DNA from: Clostridiales bacterium
Lineage (GTDB): Bacteria; Bacillota; Clostridia; Christensenellales; JAISNN01
NCBI GenBank assembly: GCA_031289755.1
Contig: JAITOU010000023.1
Location: 1 to 64,000, forward strand
DNA length: 64,000 nucleotides
Direction of reading: 5' to 3'
The notes below the pieces were generated by a model. The model did not search any database and was not told the origin of the DNA. It saw only the letters and a program-made list of their open reading frames with translations. Below, piece after piece: positions 33,629 through 42,093 of this stretch. A program made the translations under genes and the position numbers. Every line of letters starts with the position of its first letter. Within the stretch, counting starts at the first letter, position 1.

Positions 33629-35086
33629 ATGAATTTAAAAATAATAGGCTTGGGATATAAGGACGGCGACATTACCTTTAACGGTACGGAAGCGTTAAAG
33701 CAAGCCGATTGTGTCATATTAAAGTCGGAAAGGCTGGCGGGAGCCGGATATCTCAAAAGGACAAAAACCGAGTATATCGCGCTTGACGTTTTTTTTGAAA
33801 GCGCGGAAGATTTTGACGTATTAAATTTCGCCGTGACGGAATTTGTCGTCAAAAAAGCCGAAGAATATAAGAACGCCGTCTATCTCGTGGGCGGCGGCGG
33901 CTATGACGACCTTACCGCCGCAGAGCTGATAAAAAAGGGTGCGTCGCTGATACCGGGCGTTTCGCCGTCGGCGTACGCTATGGAGAGAGCTTTGGGCGCG
34001 GACGGCGCGGAAAACATCGCGGCGATAGGCTTGACCGAGATAAGCGCGGACGAGCTTATCAAAACGGACGGGTTTTTTCCCGACAAGAGATTTTGTTTGG
34101 CAGTAAAGGATATAGACGACAATTATTTGGCGTCGGAGGTCAAGCTCAAACTGTCGGACATATACGGCGACGTCGGGGTAATCATAATGTATGCGGACGG
34201 AAAATTCTCCGTGACGTCGCTTTTTGAGCTTGACAGGCAAAAAAAGAGCGTCTACGGCTATCGGACTACGCTTGTCGTCTTGCCGTCGCCGCCGCTGTCG
34301 AACGGCGTTCACGATATGTCAGACCTTTATCTCATTATGAAACGGCTCAGGGGAAAGGACGGCTGCAAATGGGATATGGCGCAGACGCATAAGAGTATCG
34401 CGATAAACGCGATAGAAGAAGCGTACGAGCTTGCCGACGCTATCGACCTTGACGATGCGGAAAAGATGACCGAAGAGAGCGGCGACGTATTGTTGCAGGC
34501 TTTGTTTCACGCTATGATAGGGGAGGACAACGGCGAATTTAATGTCTATGACATGATGACGGTTCTCGGCAATAAGCTGTTGAGCCGCCACACGCATATC
34601 TTCGGAGCCGATTCTGCCGCAGACGCCGCCGAAGCCTTGACGGTATGGGAAAAGGCAAAGACAAAGGAAAAGAAATATAAAAGCTTCACGGACAAAATGA
34701 ATTCCGTTCCGTTGAGCTTCCCCGCGCTTTTGAGAGCGGACAAGATAGCGCGGACGGCGGAAAAATGTTGGGTCAAAAACGACGATTTAAAGGAAGTCTT
34801 AACACATCTCTTAGCCGAGATAGACGAGCTGAAAGCGGCAAAAACCCAAGCCGGCATACACGAAGAAGGGGGCGACGTTCTCCTTATGACTGTCATGCTT
34901 CTCAGACTTTTTAAGGTCGAGCCGGAGACCGCTCTTCGAGATGCGGTAAGCAAATTTATCAGGCGTTTTTCTTATATAGAGAGCCGTGTAGAACAAGACG
35001 GAAGGCAATTGACAAGCCTGACGGCGGACGAGCAAATCAAGTATTGGAAGGAAGCAAAAAAGGCGGAAGGGACGGGCGGCGCATGA
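33629..35086 (+). CDS. mazG: Tetrapyrrole methylase-like/MazG bifunctional protein (YabN type)
   Basis: A 485-residue protein. Residues 1-225 resemble a SAM-dependent tetrapyrrole-methylase domain (MNLKIIGLGYKDGD, VYLVGGGGYDD, PGVSPSAYAMERALG). Residues 230-475 form the MazG NTP pyrophosphohydrolase (RLRGKDGCKWDMAQTHKS, EEAYELADAIDLDDAEKMTEESGDVLLQ, with the EExxE...ExxD metal site), plus a second, weaker MazG half (EEGGDVLLMTVMLLRLF). MazG removes non-canonical NTPs. The same fusion is YabN in Bacillus. Its stop overlaps the dus start (ATGA). Confidence 0.92.
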   Translation: MNLKIIGLGYKDGDITFNGTEALKQADCVILKSERLAGAGYLKRTKTEYIALDVFFESAEDFDVLNFAVTEFVVKKAEEYKNAVYLVGGGGYDDLTAAELIKKGASLIPGVSPSAYAMERALGADGAENIAAIGLTEISADELIKTDGFFPDKRFCLAVKDIDDNYLASEVKLKLSDIYGDVGVIIMYADGKFSVTSLFELDRQKKSVYGYRTTLVVLPSPPLSNGVHDMSDLYLIMKRLRGKDGCKWDMAQTHKSIAINAIEEAYELADAIDLDDAEKMTEESGDVLLQALFHAMIGEDNGEFNVYDMMTVLGNKLLSRHTHIFGADSAADAAEALTVWEKAKTKEKKYKSFTDKMNSVPLSFPALLRADKIARTAEKCWVKNDDLKEVLTHLLAEIDELKAAKTQAGIHEEGGDVLLMTVMLLRLFKVEPETALRDAVSKFIRRFSYIESRVEQDGRQLTSLTADEQIKYWKEAKKAEGTGGA

Positions 35087-36036
35087 AATTCGGAAAAATA
35101 ACGTTAAAGAACAATCTCATGTTAGCGCCTCTCGCCGGATATACCGACATAGGCTTTCGGCATATCGCCGTAAAGCACGGCGCGGCTCTGACCTTTTCGG
35201 AAATGGTCAGCATTAAGGGGCTTATCTACAACAACGAAAAGACGAGAGAATTGCTCCTTACGTCGGAGAACGAAACGCCTTGTGCGGTTCAGCTCTTCGG
35301 GAGCGACCCCGAGATTTTTTATAGGGCGGCGGCTTGCGACGACTTAAAAAAGTTTGACGTCATAGACATCAATATGGGCTGTCCCGTCAACAAAATCGTC
35401 AAAAACAACGAGGGTTCGGCTCTTATGAAGGACAAGACTCTCGTCAAGGAAATCGTCGCGGCTACGGTCGCCGGAGCGTCGGGCAGAACCGTTACGGTCA
35501 AAATGCGTTCGGGCTTCGATAGAGTAAACGCGCCGGAGATAGCGGCGGCGGCGCGTGACGGGGGAGCGGACGCGGTGACCGTTCATCCGCGTCTTAGAGA
35601 ACAGTTCTACGGCGGTCGGGCGGATTGGGATATTATCCGCCTTGTCAAGGAAGCCGTCAATATTCCCGTCGTTGCGAGCGGCGACGTGACGTCTTATGAC
35701 GATTACAAAAAAATCACGGAAATTTCCCATTGCGATTTTGTCATGATAGGCAGGGGCGCGGTCGGCAATCCGTATATTTTTGACGAAATATTATGCGGAA
35801 TTGCAAAGGACGGCGGCGGCGAGCCTTTGTCCTATTTAAGGGATAAGCGGACGGACATCTTTGAGCATACGGACTTGCTGCTAAGGTATTACGGCGAGCG
35901 TTCCGTCGTCAACGATATGAAGAAGCACATCGCCGCCTACGCCAAGGGCGTCAAAAACGCTAAGGAAATAAAGGACGCCGTTATGAGAGCCGATACCGTA
36001 GCGGAGCTTAGAGCCGCCGCAGAAAAATTTTTTTAA
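35083..36036 (+). CDS. dus: tRNA-dihydrouridine synthase (DusB-like)
   Basis: A 317-residue FMN enzyme. LAPLAGYTDIGFR, INMGCPVNKIVKNNEGSALM (catalytic Cys in the GCP motif), VKMRSGFD, VTVHPRLREQFYGG and FVMIGRGAVGNPYIF are all family signatures. It reduces uridines in tRNA D-loops. ATG 35083 overlaps the mazG stop by 4 bp and gives the expected N-terminus; an in-frame ATG at 35044 would lie inside mazG. Confidence 0.95.
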   Translation: MKFGKITLKNNLMLAPLAGYTDIGFRHIAVKHGAALTFSEMVSIKGLIYNNEKTRELLLTSENETPCAVQLFGSDPEIFYRAAACDDLKKFDVIDINMGCPVNKIVKNNEGSALMKDKTLVKEIVAATVAGASGRTVTVKMRSGFDRVNAPEIAAAARDGGADAVTVHPRLREQFYGGRADWDIIRLVKEAVNIPVVASGDVTSYDDYKKITEISHCDFVMIGRGAVGNPYIFDEILCGIAKDGGGEPLSYLRDKRTDIFEHTDLLLRYYGERSVVNDMKKHIAAYAKGVKNAKEIKDAVMRADTVAELRAAAEKFF

Positions 36037-36063
36037 ACTTATAAACTTATAAAATATATATAA

Positions 36064-36096
36064 GCAAACGGACCCGAAAAAATCGAGTCCGTTTGC
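36064..36096. terminator. Hairpin after dus (weak terminator)
   Basis: Perfect 10-bp stem GCAAACGGAC / GTCCGTTTGC (36064-36073 with 36087-36096), 13-nt loop. It has no T run after it on the plus strand, so it may act as an mRNA 3' end stabiliser rather than a strict terminator. Confidence 0.55.
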
Positions 36097-36296
36097 CAAA
36101 AAATAGATAAGGGGTAAATAAGTGAAAAATGCAAAATCAAAGCAACCCTGCGGTCACATATATATTATAGAACAACCCGTCGCCCGTGTCAACGGATTAT
36201 GAACGCAAAATTAACAAATTTTAAAATTATTCACGGAAAGTTCAAAAAAGTGCTTGATTGCAAGACAAAAGCCGTCCTGCAAAAAAACCTTCGGCG

Positions 36297-36330
36297 CGTT
36301 TAAGCTCCGTTTAAATTCGCGTGATACAAT
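36297..36330 (+). promoter_or_regulatory. Two-component system promoter with paired CGTTTAA boxes
   Basis: CGTTTAA at 36297-36303 and again at 36308-36314, 11 bp apart, followed after 10 bp by TACAAT (36325-36330). No -35 hexamer of the vegetative type is present; the boxes take its place. This is the layout of OmpR/PhoB-type activators. The same boxes and spacing occur before the ABC operon at 38109-38153. Confidence 0.7.
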
Positions 36331-36351
36331 CATCATATCGAGGTGATACCT

Positions 36352-37026
36352 ATGAGCAAAATCTTAATCGCGGACGACGACCCGAATATCCGCGAGCTTG
36401 TCCGCACTTTCTTAAAAAACGGCGGCTTCGAGACCTGCGAAGCGTCGGATGGGCGCGACGCGCTTGTCAAGATGTCCGTTGAGAATCCCGACCTTGCCGT
36501 CGTGGACATTATGATGCCGAATATGGACGGCTATGAGCTGTGCCGCCATTTGAGAAAATATTATGAAAATTTGCCCGTCCTGCTGCTTACGGCAAAAGCC
36601 GAGCTGACGGCAAAGCTCAAAGGCTTCGAGGTCGGCGCGGACGATTATCTCACAAAGCCCTTTGAAGGCGACGAATTGATTATGCGCGTCAAAGCCTTAT
36701 TGCGCCGCTACAAAATCGAAACGTCGCAGGTACTCACCGTCGGCAAGCTTACGGTGGACAAAAACGGCTTTTCGGTCGGCATAGGGGGCGTGAGCGAGGA
36801 CATTCCGATGAAGGAATTTGAATTGCTCTTTAAGCTGGCGGGCTTTCCCGGCAGGACGTTTAGCCGCGATAAGCTCATAGAGGATATTTGGGGCTACGAC
36901 TTCGATGGCAACGAACGGACTCTCGACGTGCATATCGGTCGCTTGCGCGAGCGTTTTCCGTCCGAAAAATACGGCTTTAAAATCACGACGGTACGCGGTC
37001 TCGGATATAGATTGGAGGTGCTTTAA
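36352..37026 (+). CDS. OmpR/PhoB-family response regulator
   Basis: A 224-residue protein. The receiver domain (1-115) has acidic DDD near residue 9, phospho-acceptor Asp in DLAVVDIMMPNMDGY near 51, and the conserved Lys in DDYLTKPFEGDE. The C-terminal winged helix covers about 128-224 (FELLFKLAGFPGRTFSRDKL, RTLDVHIGRLRERF). GAGGTGAT precedes ATG 36352; an in-frame GTG at 36343 overlaps that RBS. It overlaps the kinase gene by 1 bp and probably binds the 11-bp-phased boxes upstream of itself and of the ABC operon. Confidence 0.96.
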   Translation: MSKILIADDDPNIRELVRTFLKNGGFETCEASDGRDALVKMSVENPDLAVVDIMMPNMDGYELCRHLRKYYENLPVLLLTAKAELTAKLKGFEVGADDYLTKPFEGDELIMRVKALLRRYKIETSQVLTVGKLTVDKNGFSVGIGGVSEDIPMKEFELLFKLAGFPGRTFSRDKLIEDIWGYDFDGNERTLDVHIGRLRERFPSEKYGFKITTVRGLGYRLEVL

Positions 37027-38087
37027 TGAGTGAAAAACGAATCCGTGCGGCGACGATGGTCGGCGGTTTTTTGATGACGCTGATTGGACTAAGCGTTTTT
37101 TTTACGCTCGGATATCTCATCGTTTCGCAGCTTTATAAGGTCACGGGCAGACCGCCCGAAATCTTGACGGCGGTTTTTGCGGGGCTTATCGGAGCGGTGT
37201 TTTTTCTTTCTTTTATATGGCTATTGACAAAAATACGCACGCTCAAACACAAAAATAATTCGGGTAGAATGATACACAATCAAATGCTCGACGCCATATC
37301 CGAAATCGCACGCGGCAACTTTAACGTGTTGCTTGAATCCGAATGGCATAACCCTTACGGCGACATTGTGGACGCTATCAACAAAATGGCTAAGGACTTG
37401 GGCGGTTTGGAAACCATGCGTCAGGAGTTCATCTCGAACGTGTCGCACGAAATACAATCGCCGCTGACAAGCATAGGCGGCTTTGCCGCTCTCTTAAAAA
37501 ACGACGCGCTCTCCGACGGAGAACGCCGTCACTACGCCGAAATCATAGAAGCGGAAAGCCGAAGGCTTTCGAGTCTTAGCGACAACCTTTTGAAGCTGTC
37601 CGCGCTTGACAGCGAAAAAAAACCGTTGAATATCCAAAGCTTCCGACTCGATAAGCAGCTTGAAAAAATCATTCTAACCTTAGAGCCGCAATGGTCGCAA
37701 AAGAAGCTGAATCTCGAAGCCGACTTGGTCAAATGCGAGTATTGCGGCGATGAAGATTTGTTGTCGCAGGCATGGGTAAATCTGCTCCATAACGCGATAA
37801 AATTTACGCCCGTCGGCGGCGACGTACGCATAACCTTGACCGACGGCGGCGATACCGTCGCGGTGACGGTATCGGACAGCGGCGTAGGTATCGCGCCGGA
37901 GGATAAGCTGCGGATTTTTGAACGGTTTTACAAAGCCGACAAGTCACGCGACCGCGCACTCGGCGGCAACGGTCTCGGCCTTTCGCTCGTAAAGAAAATC
38001 ACGGAGCTGCACGGCGGCAGGGTGACCGCAGAGAGTGAAATAGGTAAGGGAGCGGCTTTTAGCGTCGTCCTGCCGCATAAAAAATAA
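37026..38087 (+). CDS. Sensor histidine kinase
   Basis: A 353-residue membrane protein. Two membrane segments (about 9-30 and 52-72) enclose a very short extracellular loop, so it probably senses within the membrane or through a partner. A HAMP-like linker precedes HisKA with FISNVSHEIQSPLTSIGGF (His near residue 142). HATPase boxes are WVNLLHNAIKFTP, VSDSGVGIAPED and GGNGLGLSLVKKI. Short-loop kinases beside ABC exporters often respond to envelope stress or antibiotics; that is inference here. Confidence 0.95.
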   Translation: MSEKRIRAATMVGGFLMTLIGLSVFFTLGYLIVSQLYKVTGRPPEILTAVFAGLIGAVFFLSFIWLLTKIRTLKHKNNSGRMIHNQMLDAISEIARGNFNVLLESEWHNPYGDIVDAINKMAKDLGGLETMRQEFISNVSHEIQSPLTSIGGFAALLKNDALSDGERRHYAEIIEAESRRLSSLSDNLLKLSALDSEKKPLNIQSFRLDKQLEKIILTLEPQWSQKKLNLEADLVKCEYCGDEDLLSQAWVNLLHNAIKFTPVGGDVRITLTDGGDTVAVTVSDSGVGIAPEDKLRIFERFYKADKSRDRALGGNGLGLSLVKKITELHGGRVTAESEIGKGAAFSVVLPHKK

Positions 38088-38108
38088 TTTTCGCCATTGT
38101 TTACATTG

Positions 38109-38153
38109 CGTTTAACTTCAATTTAATCTCCGTTTAATTTGTGGACATATAAT
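38109..38153 (+). promoter_or_regulatory. ABC operon promoter with three phased TTTAA boxes
   Basis: CGTTTAA (38109-38115), AATTTAA (38120-38126) and CGTTTAA (38131-38137) repeat every 11 bp, followed after 10 bp by TATAAT (38148-38153). The last box and its distance to the -10 match the response-regulator promoter at 36297-36330 exactly. Confidence 0.75.
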
Positions 38154-38184
38154 ATGGACATAAACCGAACGGAGGTATTTTTTT

Positions 38185-38268
38185 ATGAGCATAATAGTTT
38201 TTTTGATAATGTATATTTGCGGAATGTTCGACGACAACAAAGCGGCAAAAAGGGCGGCGGCATTATGA
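38185..38268 (+). CDS. 27-residue small membrane peptide at the head of the ABC operon
   Basis: ATG 38185 has a strong RBS (GGAGG, 9 nt upstream) and encodes 27 residues: a hydrophobic stretch (MSIIVFLIMYICGMF) followed by a charged tail (DDNKAAKRAAAL). The TGA overlaps the ATG of the ABC ATPase gene (ATGA), while the ATPase gene has only a poor RBS of its own, so translation of the ATPase is probably coupled to this ORF. It may be a small transporter subunit or a leader that couples translation. No homologue is known to me. Confidence 0.65.
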   Translation: MSIIVFLIMYICGMFDDNKAAKRAAAL

Positions 38269-39065
38269 GCGCGATAATAGAAGTAAACAACCTTGTAAAG
38301 CAATATAACCGCGCAAAATCACCCGCGGTTGACGGCATAGATTTTTCGGTTCAGGAAGGCGAATTTTTTGCCTTTCTCGGTCCGAACGGCGCAGGCAAAA
38401 CGACGACGATTTCTATCCTTACGACGACGCTTTCTAAGACGGGCGGAGAAGTGAGAATCGCCGGCTTAGACGTAGCGAAACAGGCGAAGGAGGTCAGAGA
38501 AAAGGTGGGAATTATCTTTCAGCAGCCAAGCCTTGACCCGCAGCTCTCTGCGGAAGAAAATATACGCTTTCACGCCTGTTTATACGGGGTATACGGCTAC
38601 CGTCCGACATTCAAAATGATGCCTAAGGCGTACAAAGACCGCGTAATGGAGCTTGCGGAAATCGTCGGTATCGCCGACGCGATGTTCAAGCCGATTAAGA
38701 AGCTGTCGGGCGGAATGCAGCGCAAATTGGAGATTATCCGCAGTCTTATCCACACGCCAAAAATTCTCTTTCTCGACGAACCGACGCAGGGGCTTGACGC
38801 GGTGAGCCGCCGCAGTCTTTGGGATTATCTGAACGGCGTTCGCCGCGAGAACGGCACGACGGTATTCCTTACGACCCACTACATCGACGAAGCGGAAGGC
38901 GTAGACAAGGTCTGTATCATCAATCACGGCAAAATAGCCGCCTGCTGTTCGCCGGAAGAGCTAAAAAAGACCCTTGAATACGACCCGACGCCAAAGGTTT
39001 GCTTGCCTACCTTAGAGGACGCGTATATCGAATATCTGAATAAAACGAAAGGAGATAATGAATAA
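38265..39065 (+). CDS. ABC transporter ATP-binding protein (DrrA/NatA type)
   Basis: A 266-residue nucleotide-binding domain. Walker A LGPNGAGKTTT, Q-loop IIFQQPSLDPQL, signature LSGGMQRKLEIIRSL, Walker B KILFLDEPTQGLD and the switch His in FLTTHYIDEAE are all intact. It energises the permease that follows (1-bp overlap). DrrA-type pairs export drugs, lipids or peptides. ATG 38265 is chosen over upstream in-frame codons because it starts the conserved domain and overlaps the small ORF. Confidence 0.95.
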   Translation: MSAIIEVNNLVKQYNRAKSPAVDGIDFSVQEGEFFAFLGPNGAGKTTTISILTTTLSKTGGEVRIAGLDVAKQAKEVREKVGIIFQQPSLDPQLSAEENIRFHACLYGVYGYRPTFKMMPKAYKDRVMELAEIVGIADAMFKPIKKLSGGMQRKLEIIRSLIHTPKILFLDEPTQGLDAVSRRSLWDYLNGVRRENGTTVFLTTHYIDEAEGVDKVCIINHGKIAACCSPEELKKTLEYDPTPKVCLPTLEDAYIEYLNKTKGDNE

Positions 39066-39913
39066 TGAGCGAACCGGCAATAAACGGTAATAAAAAAAGT
39101 GACGGCGTAGGCATTCGCCGCAAATCAGGCTTTGTCCGCGAAGTAAACGCGACGGTAACTATTCTGGCAAGAGGAGTCTTGCTTACGCTGAAATCTCCGG
39201 CAACCCTTGTGATGAGCCTTGCTATGCCGATAGTCATGATGGGCATGATAGGCGGCAATCTGTCTCAAAATATGGCTGGCGGACTCGGCTTCGATTACGG
39301 GCAGTTTATGCTCGTCGGAATGCTCGTCAATATGCTCTTTATGATGACGTCGCAGGGGCTTTCGAGCCTTGTCGAAGACCGCGACACAAATTTTACACAA
39401 GAGATGATGATTGCGCCGATTTCACGCTATTCAATAGTAATCGGTACGATACTCGGTTCGGCGTTTGCGGCTATCGTGTCGATGGTCGGTACAATCGTCG
39501 TCGGACTCTTTATGGGCATTACTCTCGGCGCGGGTCAGCTTTTAGCTTTACTCGCTCTCTCGCCTTTGATGTGCCTTGCCGCAGGAGCTTTTGCAATGCT
39601 GCTCATCGGCTGTATCAAGAATAAAAAAGCCGCCAATATGGCGGTCATGCTCGTCAGTATGCCGCAGATGTTTCTCTCCGGCGCGATAATCCCGATTGCC
39701 AATTCGAGCGGTGTCTTGCTTGTGCTTAGCCGTATAATGCCTATGACGTATTGCCTTGACCTCGTGCGCGCCGTCGTGTACGCCGGAACGCCCGAATACG
39801 GCGCGGTTGTGCAATTCAATCCGGCGGTCACACTCGCGGCGATACTCGTTCTCACGGTAGCGTTTTTGATAATCGGTACGTTTATGTTTGCGAGAAGCGA
39901 AAAGCGCAAATAA
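39065..39913 (+). CDS. ABC-2 type permease
   Basis: A 282-residue membrane protein with six hydrophobic segments. A cytoplasmic N-terminus of about 45 residues leads into LKSPATLVMSLAMPIVMMGMIGG; a conserved ABC-2 stretch reads SLVEDRDTNFTQEMMIAPISRYSIVIG. It pairs with the ATPase upstream as a half-size exporter. The operon is probably activated by the adjacent two-component system. A hairpin at 39955-39975 lacking a T run follows. Confidence 0.93.
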   Translation: MSEPAINGNKKSDGVGIRRKSGFVREVNATVTILARGVLLTLKSPATLVMSLAMPIVMMGMIGGNLSQNMAGGLGFDYGQFMLVGMLVNMLFMMTSQGLSSLVEDRDTNFTQEMMIAPISRYSIVIGTILGSAFAAIVSMVGTIVVGLFMGITLGAGQLLALLALSPLMCLAAGAFAMLLIGCIKNKKAANMAVMLVSMPQMFLSGAIIPIANSSGVLLVLSRIMPMTYCLDLVRAVVYAGTPEYGAVVQFNPAVTLAAILVLTVAFLIIGTFMFARSEKRK

Positions 39914-40027
39914 ATTTACGGACGGCGGTATTTAACACTAAGGCTTTTAAGGCGGGCAGGGAACAAATCCCTGCCTGTATTCGTTATATTCATTATGTCT
40001 TAATTTTTAAATCTTTTGATATAAGTA

Positions 40028-40056
40028 TTGAAACGTCTTTAAAACTGTGTTATAAT
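40028..40056 (+). promoter_or_regulatory. Promoter of the PLC-like gene
   Basis: TTGAAA (40028-40033), 17-bp spacer, TATAAT (40051-40056). Confidence 0.75.
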
Positions 40057-40137
40057 TGCTTCATAAAAGGATAAAATCCGCAAGACGCCGGATTAAACGC
40101 ATTAACGCATAATAAAGCGCATTTAAGGAGAGTAATT

Positions 40138-41295
40138 ATGACGAGAGCGGTAAAAAAGAAAAAGAGCCTTTTTAAAAAGCTATTGACCTGCTTGTCCGTA
40201 TTTATCGGGATTTTTATAGCGGCGTGCTTGGTCTTTATGCTGCCGGCTATGTATATAGCCGGCAACGGAACGGCGGCGGACATTGCCGAACAAAAAGCAA
40301 GGGTCGCCGCACTCAGAGATAATCCGTCCGCGCCGGTAGACGAACAGTCCTTTGCGTCCTTTGATTTGGCGTCGACAGACCCGAAAATCAATGCTATACA
40401 AACCTTGAATACACATAACAGCTACCGCAAAATGCTCACCCCTTATATGTACGCGTATTTTAAAACCTTTTATCCGCAAAGCAAGCAAGCGGAATTTCTC
40501 TATGAGCACGCCACCTTTACCGAACAGCTCAACGACGGAGTAAGGGGACTCGAATGGGATATAAGGGCGCAAAACGGCGTATTTAGCATATACCATTTTA
40601 CGGTCTTCGATTACGGTTCGACCGCGCCCGATTTGACGCTCGCTCTCGAAGAAATCAAAATATGGTCGGACAACAATCCCGGTCACGTTCCCGTAACTAT
40701 TCTCGTAGAATACAAGCCCGAGCCTTGGATACTCAATTTTAAGCGCGAAAAACAGGGAATAGAGCCTTTGAAGCGGCTCAACGAAGCGATTTTGCAAGGA
40801 CTCGGAGCTGACAAGCTCATAACTCCGTCGGATATCATCGGCGGCTACGGCGATATGAAGGAAGCCGTGACTGCCGATAATTGGCCGCGCTTATCCGAAG
40901 CAAAGGGAAAGTTTATGTTTTTGCTACATTATAATGCGGAGCTTACGCCTATCTATATCAGCATAGACCAATCGATGAAGACGCTTTCGATGTTTCCGAC
41001 CGTCGAGATAGACGGCTCTTACAAGCTCTTTGAAAAGTACGAAAAATATGTTTCGCATATTCTCTTTAACAATCCGATAAAGGCAGAAATAAACGCGCTT
41101 GTGTCGGCAGGCTATATCGTCAGAACGCGTGCGGACGCCGATATGTATATCATACCCGAAAGGCGCGCCGAAGCCTTGTCGTCGGGAGCGCAGCTCCTTA
41201 CGACCGATTATGTAAAGGGTCGGCATATGCCCGACAACGGATATTTTGTTTTGTTTGACGACCTGTACACAATCAAGCTGAATTTTTTGGGGTAA
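40138..41295 (+). CDS. PI-PLC-like, calcium-dependent phosphodiesterase, membrane-anchored
   Basis: A 385-residue protein. One N-terminal membrane segment (about 17-42) follows a lysine-rich start, so the catalytic part is extracellular. TLNTHNSYR (first catalytic His region), LNDGVRGLEWDIR and GVFSIYHF match the Ca2+-dependent phosphoinositide phospholipase C-like family of TIM-barrel phosphodiesterases. It may cleave phospholipids or glycerophosphodiesters. RBS AAGGAGAG precedes ATG 40138. pnuC follows after 3 bp. Confidence 0.85.
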   Translation: MTRAVKKKKSLFKKLLTCLSVFIGIFIAACLVFMLPAMYIAGNGTAADIAEQKARVAALRDNPSAPVDEQSFASFDLASTDPKINAIQTLNTHNSYRKMLTPYMYAYFKTFYPQSKQAEFLYEHATFTEQLNDGVRGLEWDIRAQNGVFSIYHFTVFDYGSTAPDLTLALEEIKIWSDNNPGHVPVTILVEYKPEPWILNFKREKQGIEPLKRLNEAILQGLGADKLITPSDIIGGYGDMKEAVTADNWPRLSEAKGKFMFLLHYNAELTPIYISIDQSMKTLSMFPTVEIDGSYKLFEKYEKYVSHILFNNPIKAEINALVSAGYIVRTRADADMYIIPERRAEALSSGAQLLTTDYVKGRHMPDNGYFVLFDDLYTIKLNFLG

Positions 41296-41298
41296 GTT

Positions 41299-41970
41299 GT
41301 GTTGACCGATTGGAAAAAATACAAAACGCTTTTGCCGTACGCCGCCGTTTTTTTGACGGCGGCGGCGGCTTTTATTATCTTCGGTTCCGACCCGTTGTCA
41401 TTCGTATATGCCGCGCTGTCCGTAGCCGCTATTTATCTCAATTCGCGCCGATTGAGAGAGGGCTTGCTATTTTTTGCGGCGAGCGTAGGCTTGTATGTGT
41501 ATATAAGCTTTCAAAACAGGTTTTACGGCGAATCGGTATTGAACGTCTTGTTTTTTGCCTATTATATTTTTTCTTTTTTCCGCTGGCAAAAAGCTTCGGG
41601 GGATAATAAAATCCTTTCGGTAAAAAAACGCTTGGTCATATATATCCTGATGTCCGGCATTGTTTTTATTCCGCTGTATATGCTTTTGCTCCGCGTCTTT
41701 AAGACCGAAAAGATTTTTTTGAACAGCCTTTCCACCTTTTTGAATTGCGTTGCGGTAATATTCACAGTCAAGCGGATATTTCAGCAGTATTTGGTGTGGC
41801 TTGCGATAAACGCCGTTCAAATAGCGCTTTGGCTGTCCACTCTGCAAGGTCGGAGCGCGGCGTATTTGCCGATATTGATACTGAATTTGTTCTTTTTGGG
41901 TATCAATATTTACAATTATTTAAATTGGAAAAAGATGTACGCGCTTCAAGCGAAGAACGCCGCCGGCTAA
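41299..41970 (+). CDS. pnuC: PnuC-like nicotinamide riboside transporter
   Basis: A 223-residue membrane protein with seven or so hydrophobic segments. SRRLREGLLFFAASVGLYVYISFQNRFYGES and VLFFAYYIFSFFRW fit the PnuC family of vitamin facilitators; the C-terminal IYNYLNWKK also fits. The start is GTG 41299, 3 bp after the PLC stop, so the two are co-transcribed. Substrate (nicotinamide riboside or a related vitamin) cannot be fixed from sequence. A short stem AACGGT / ACCGTT with T-rich tail at 41969-41998 may be its terminator. Confidence 0.82.
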   Translation: MLTDWKKYKTLLPYAAVFLTAAAAFIIFGSDPLSFVYAALSVAAIYLNSRRLREGLLFFAASVGLYVYISFQNRFYGESVLNVLFFAYYIFSFFRWQKASGDNKILSVKKRLVIYILMSGIVFIPLYMLLLRVFKTEKIFLNSLSTFLNCVAVIFTVKRIFQQYLVWLAINAVQIALWLSTLQGRSAAYLPILILNLFFLGINIYNYLNWKKMYALQAKNAAG

Positions 41971-42008
41971 CGGTGACTTTACCGTTTTTGTTCTTTTTGA
42001 ATTGAGTA

Positions 42009-42037
42009 TTGACAACTATTAGAAATGAGTATATAAT
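42009..42037 (+). promoter_or_regulatory. Promoter of a lipoprotein gene
   Basis: TTGACA (42009-42014), 17-bp spacer, TATAAT (42032-42037). Confidence 0.85.
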
Positions 42038-42093
42038 GACGTTAACGGCTTTAAAATAACAAAAAATACAAAAATGAAAAGGGAGGTATTATA

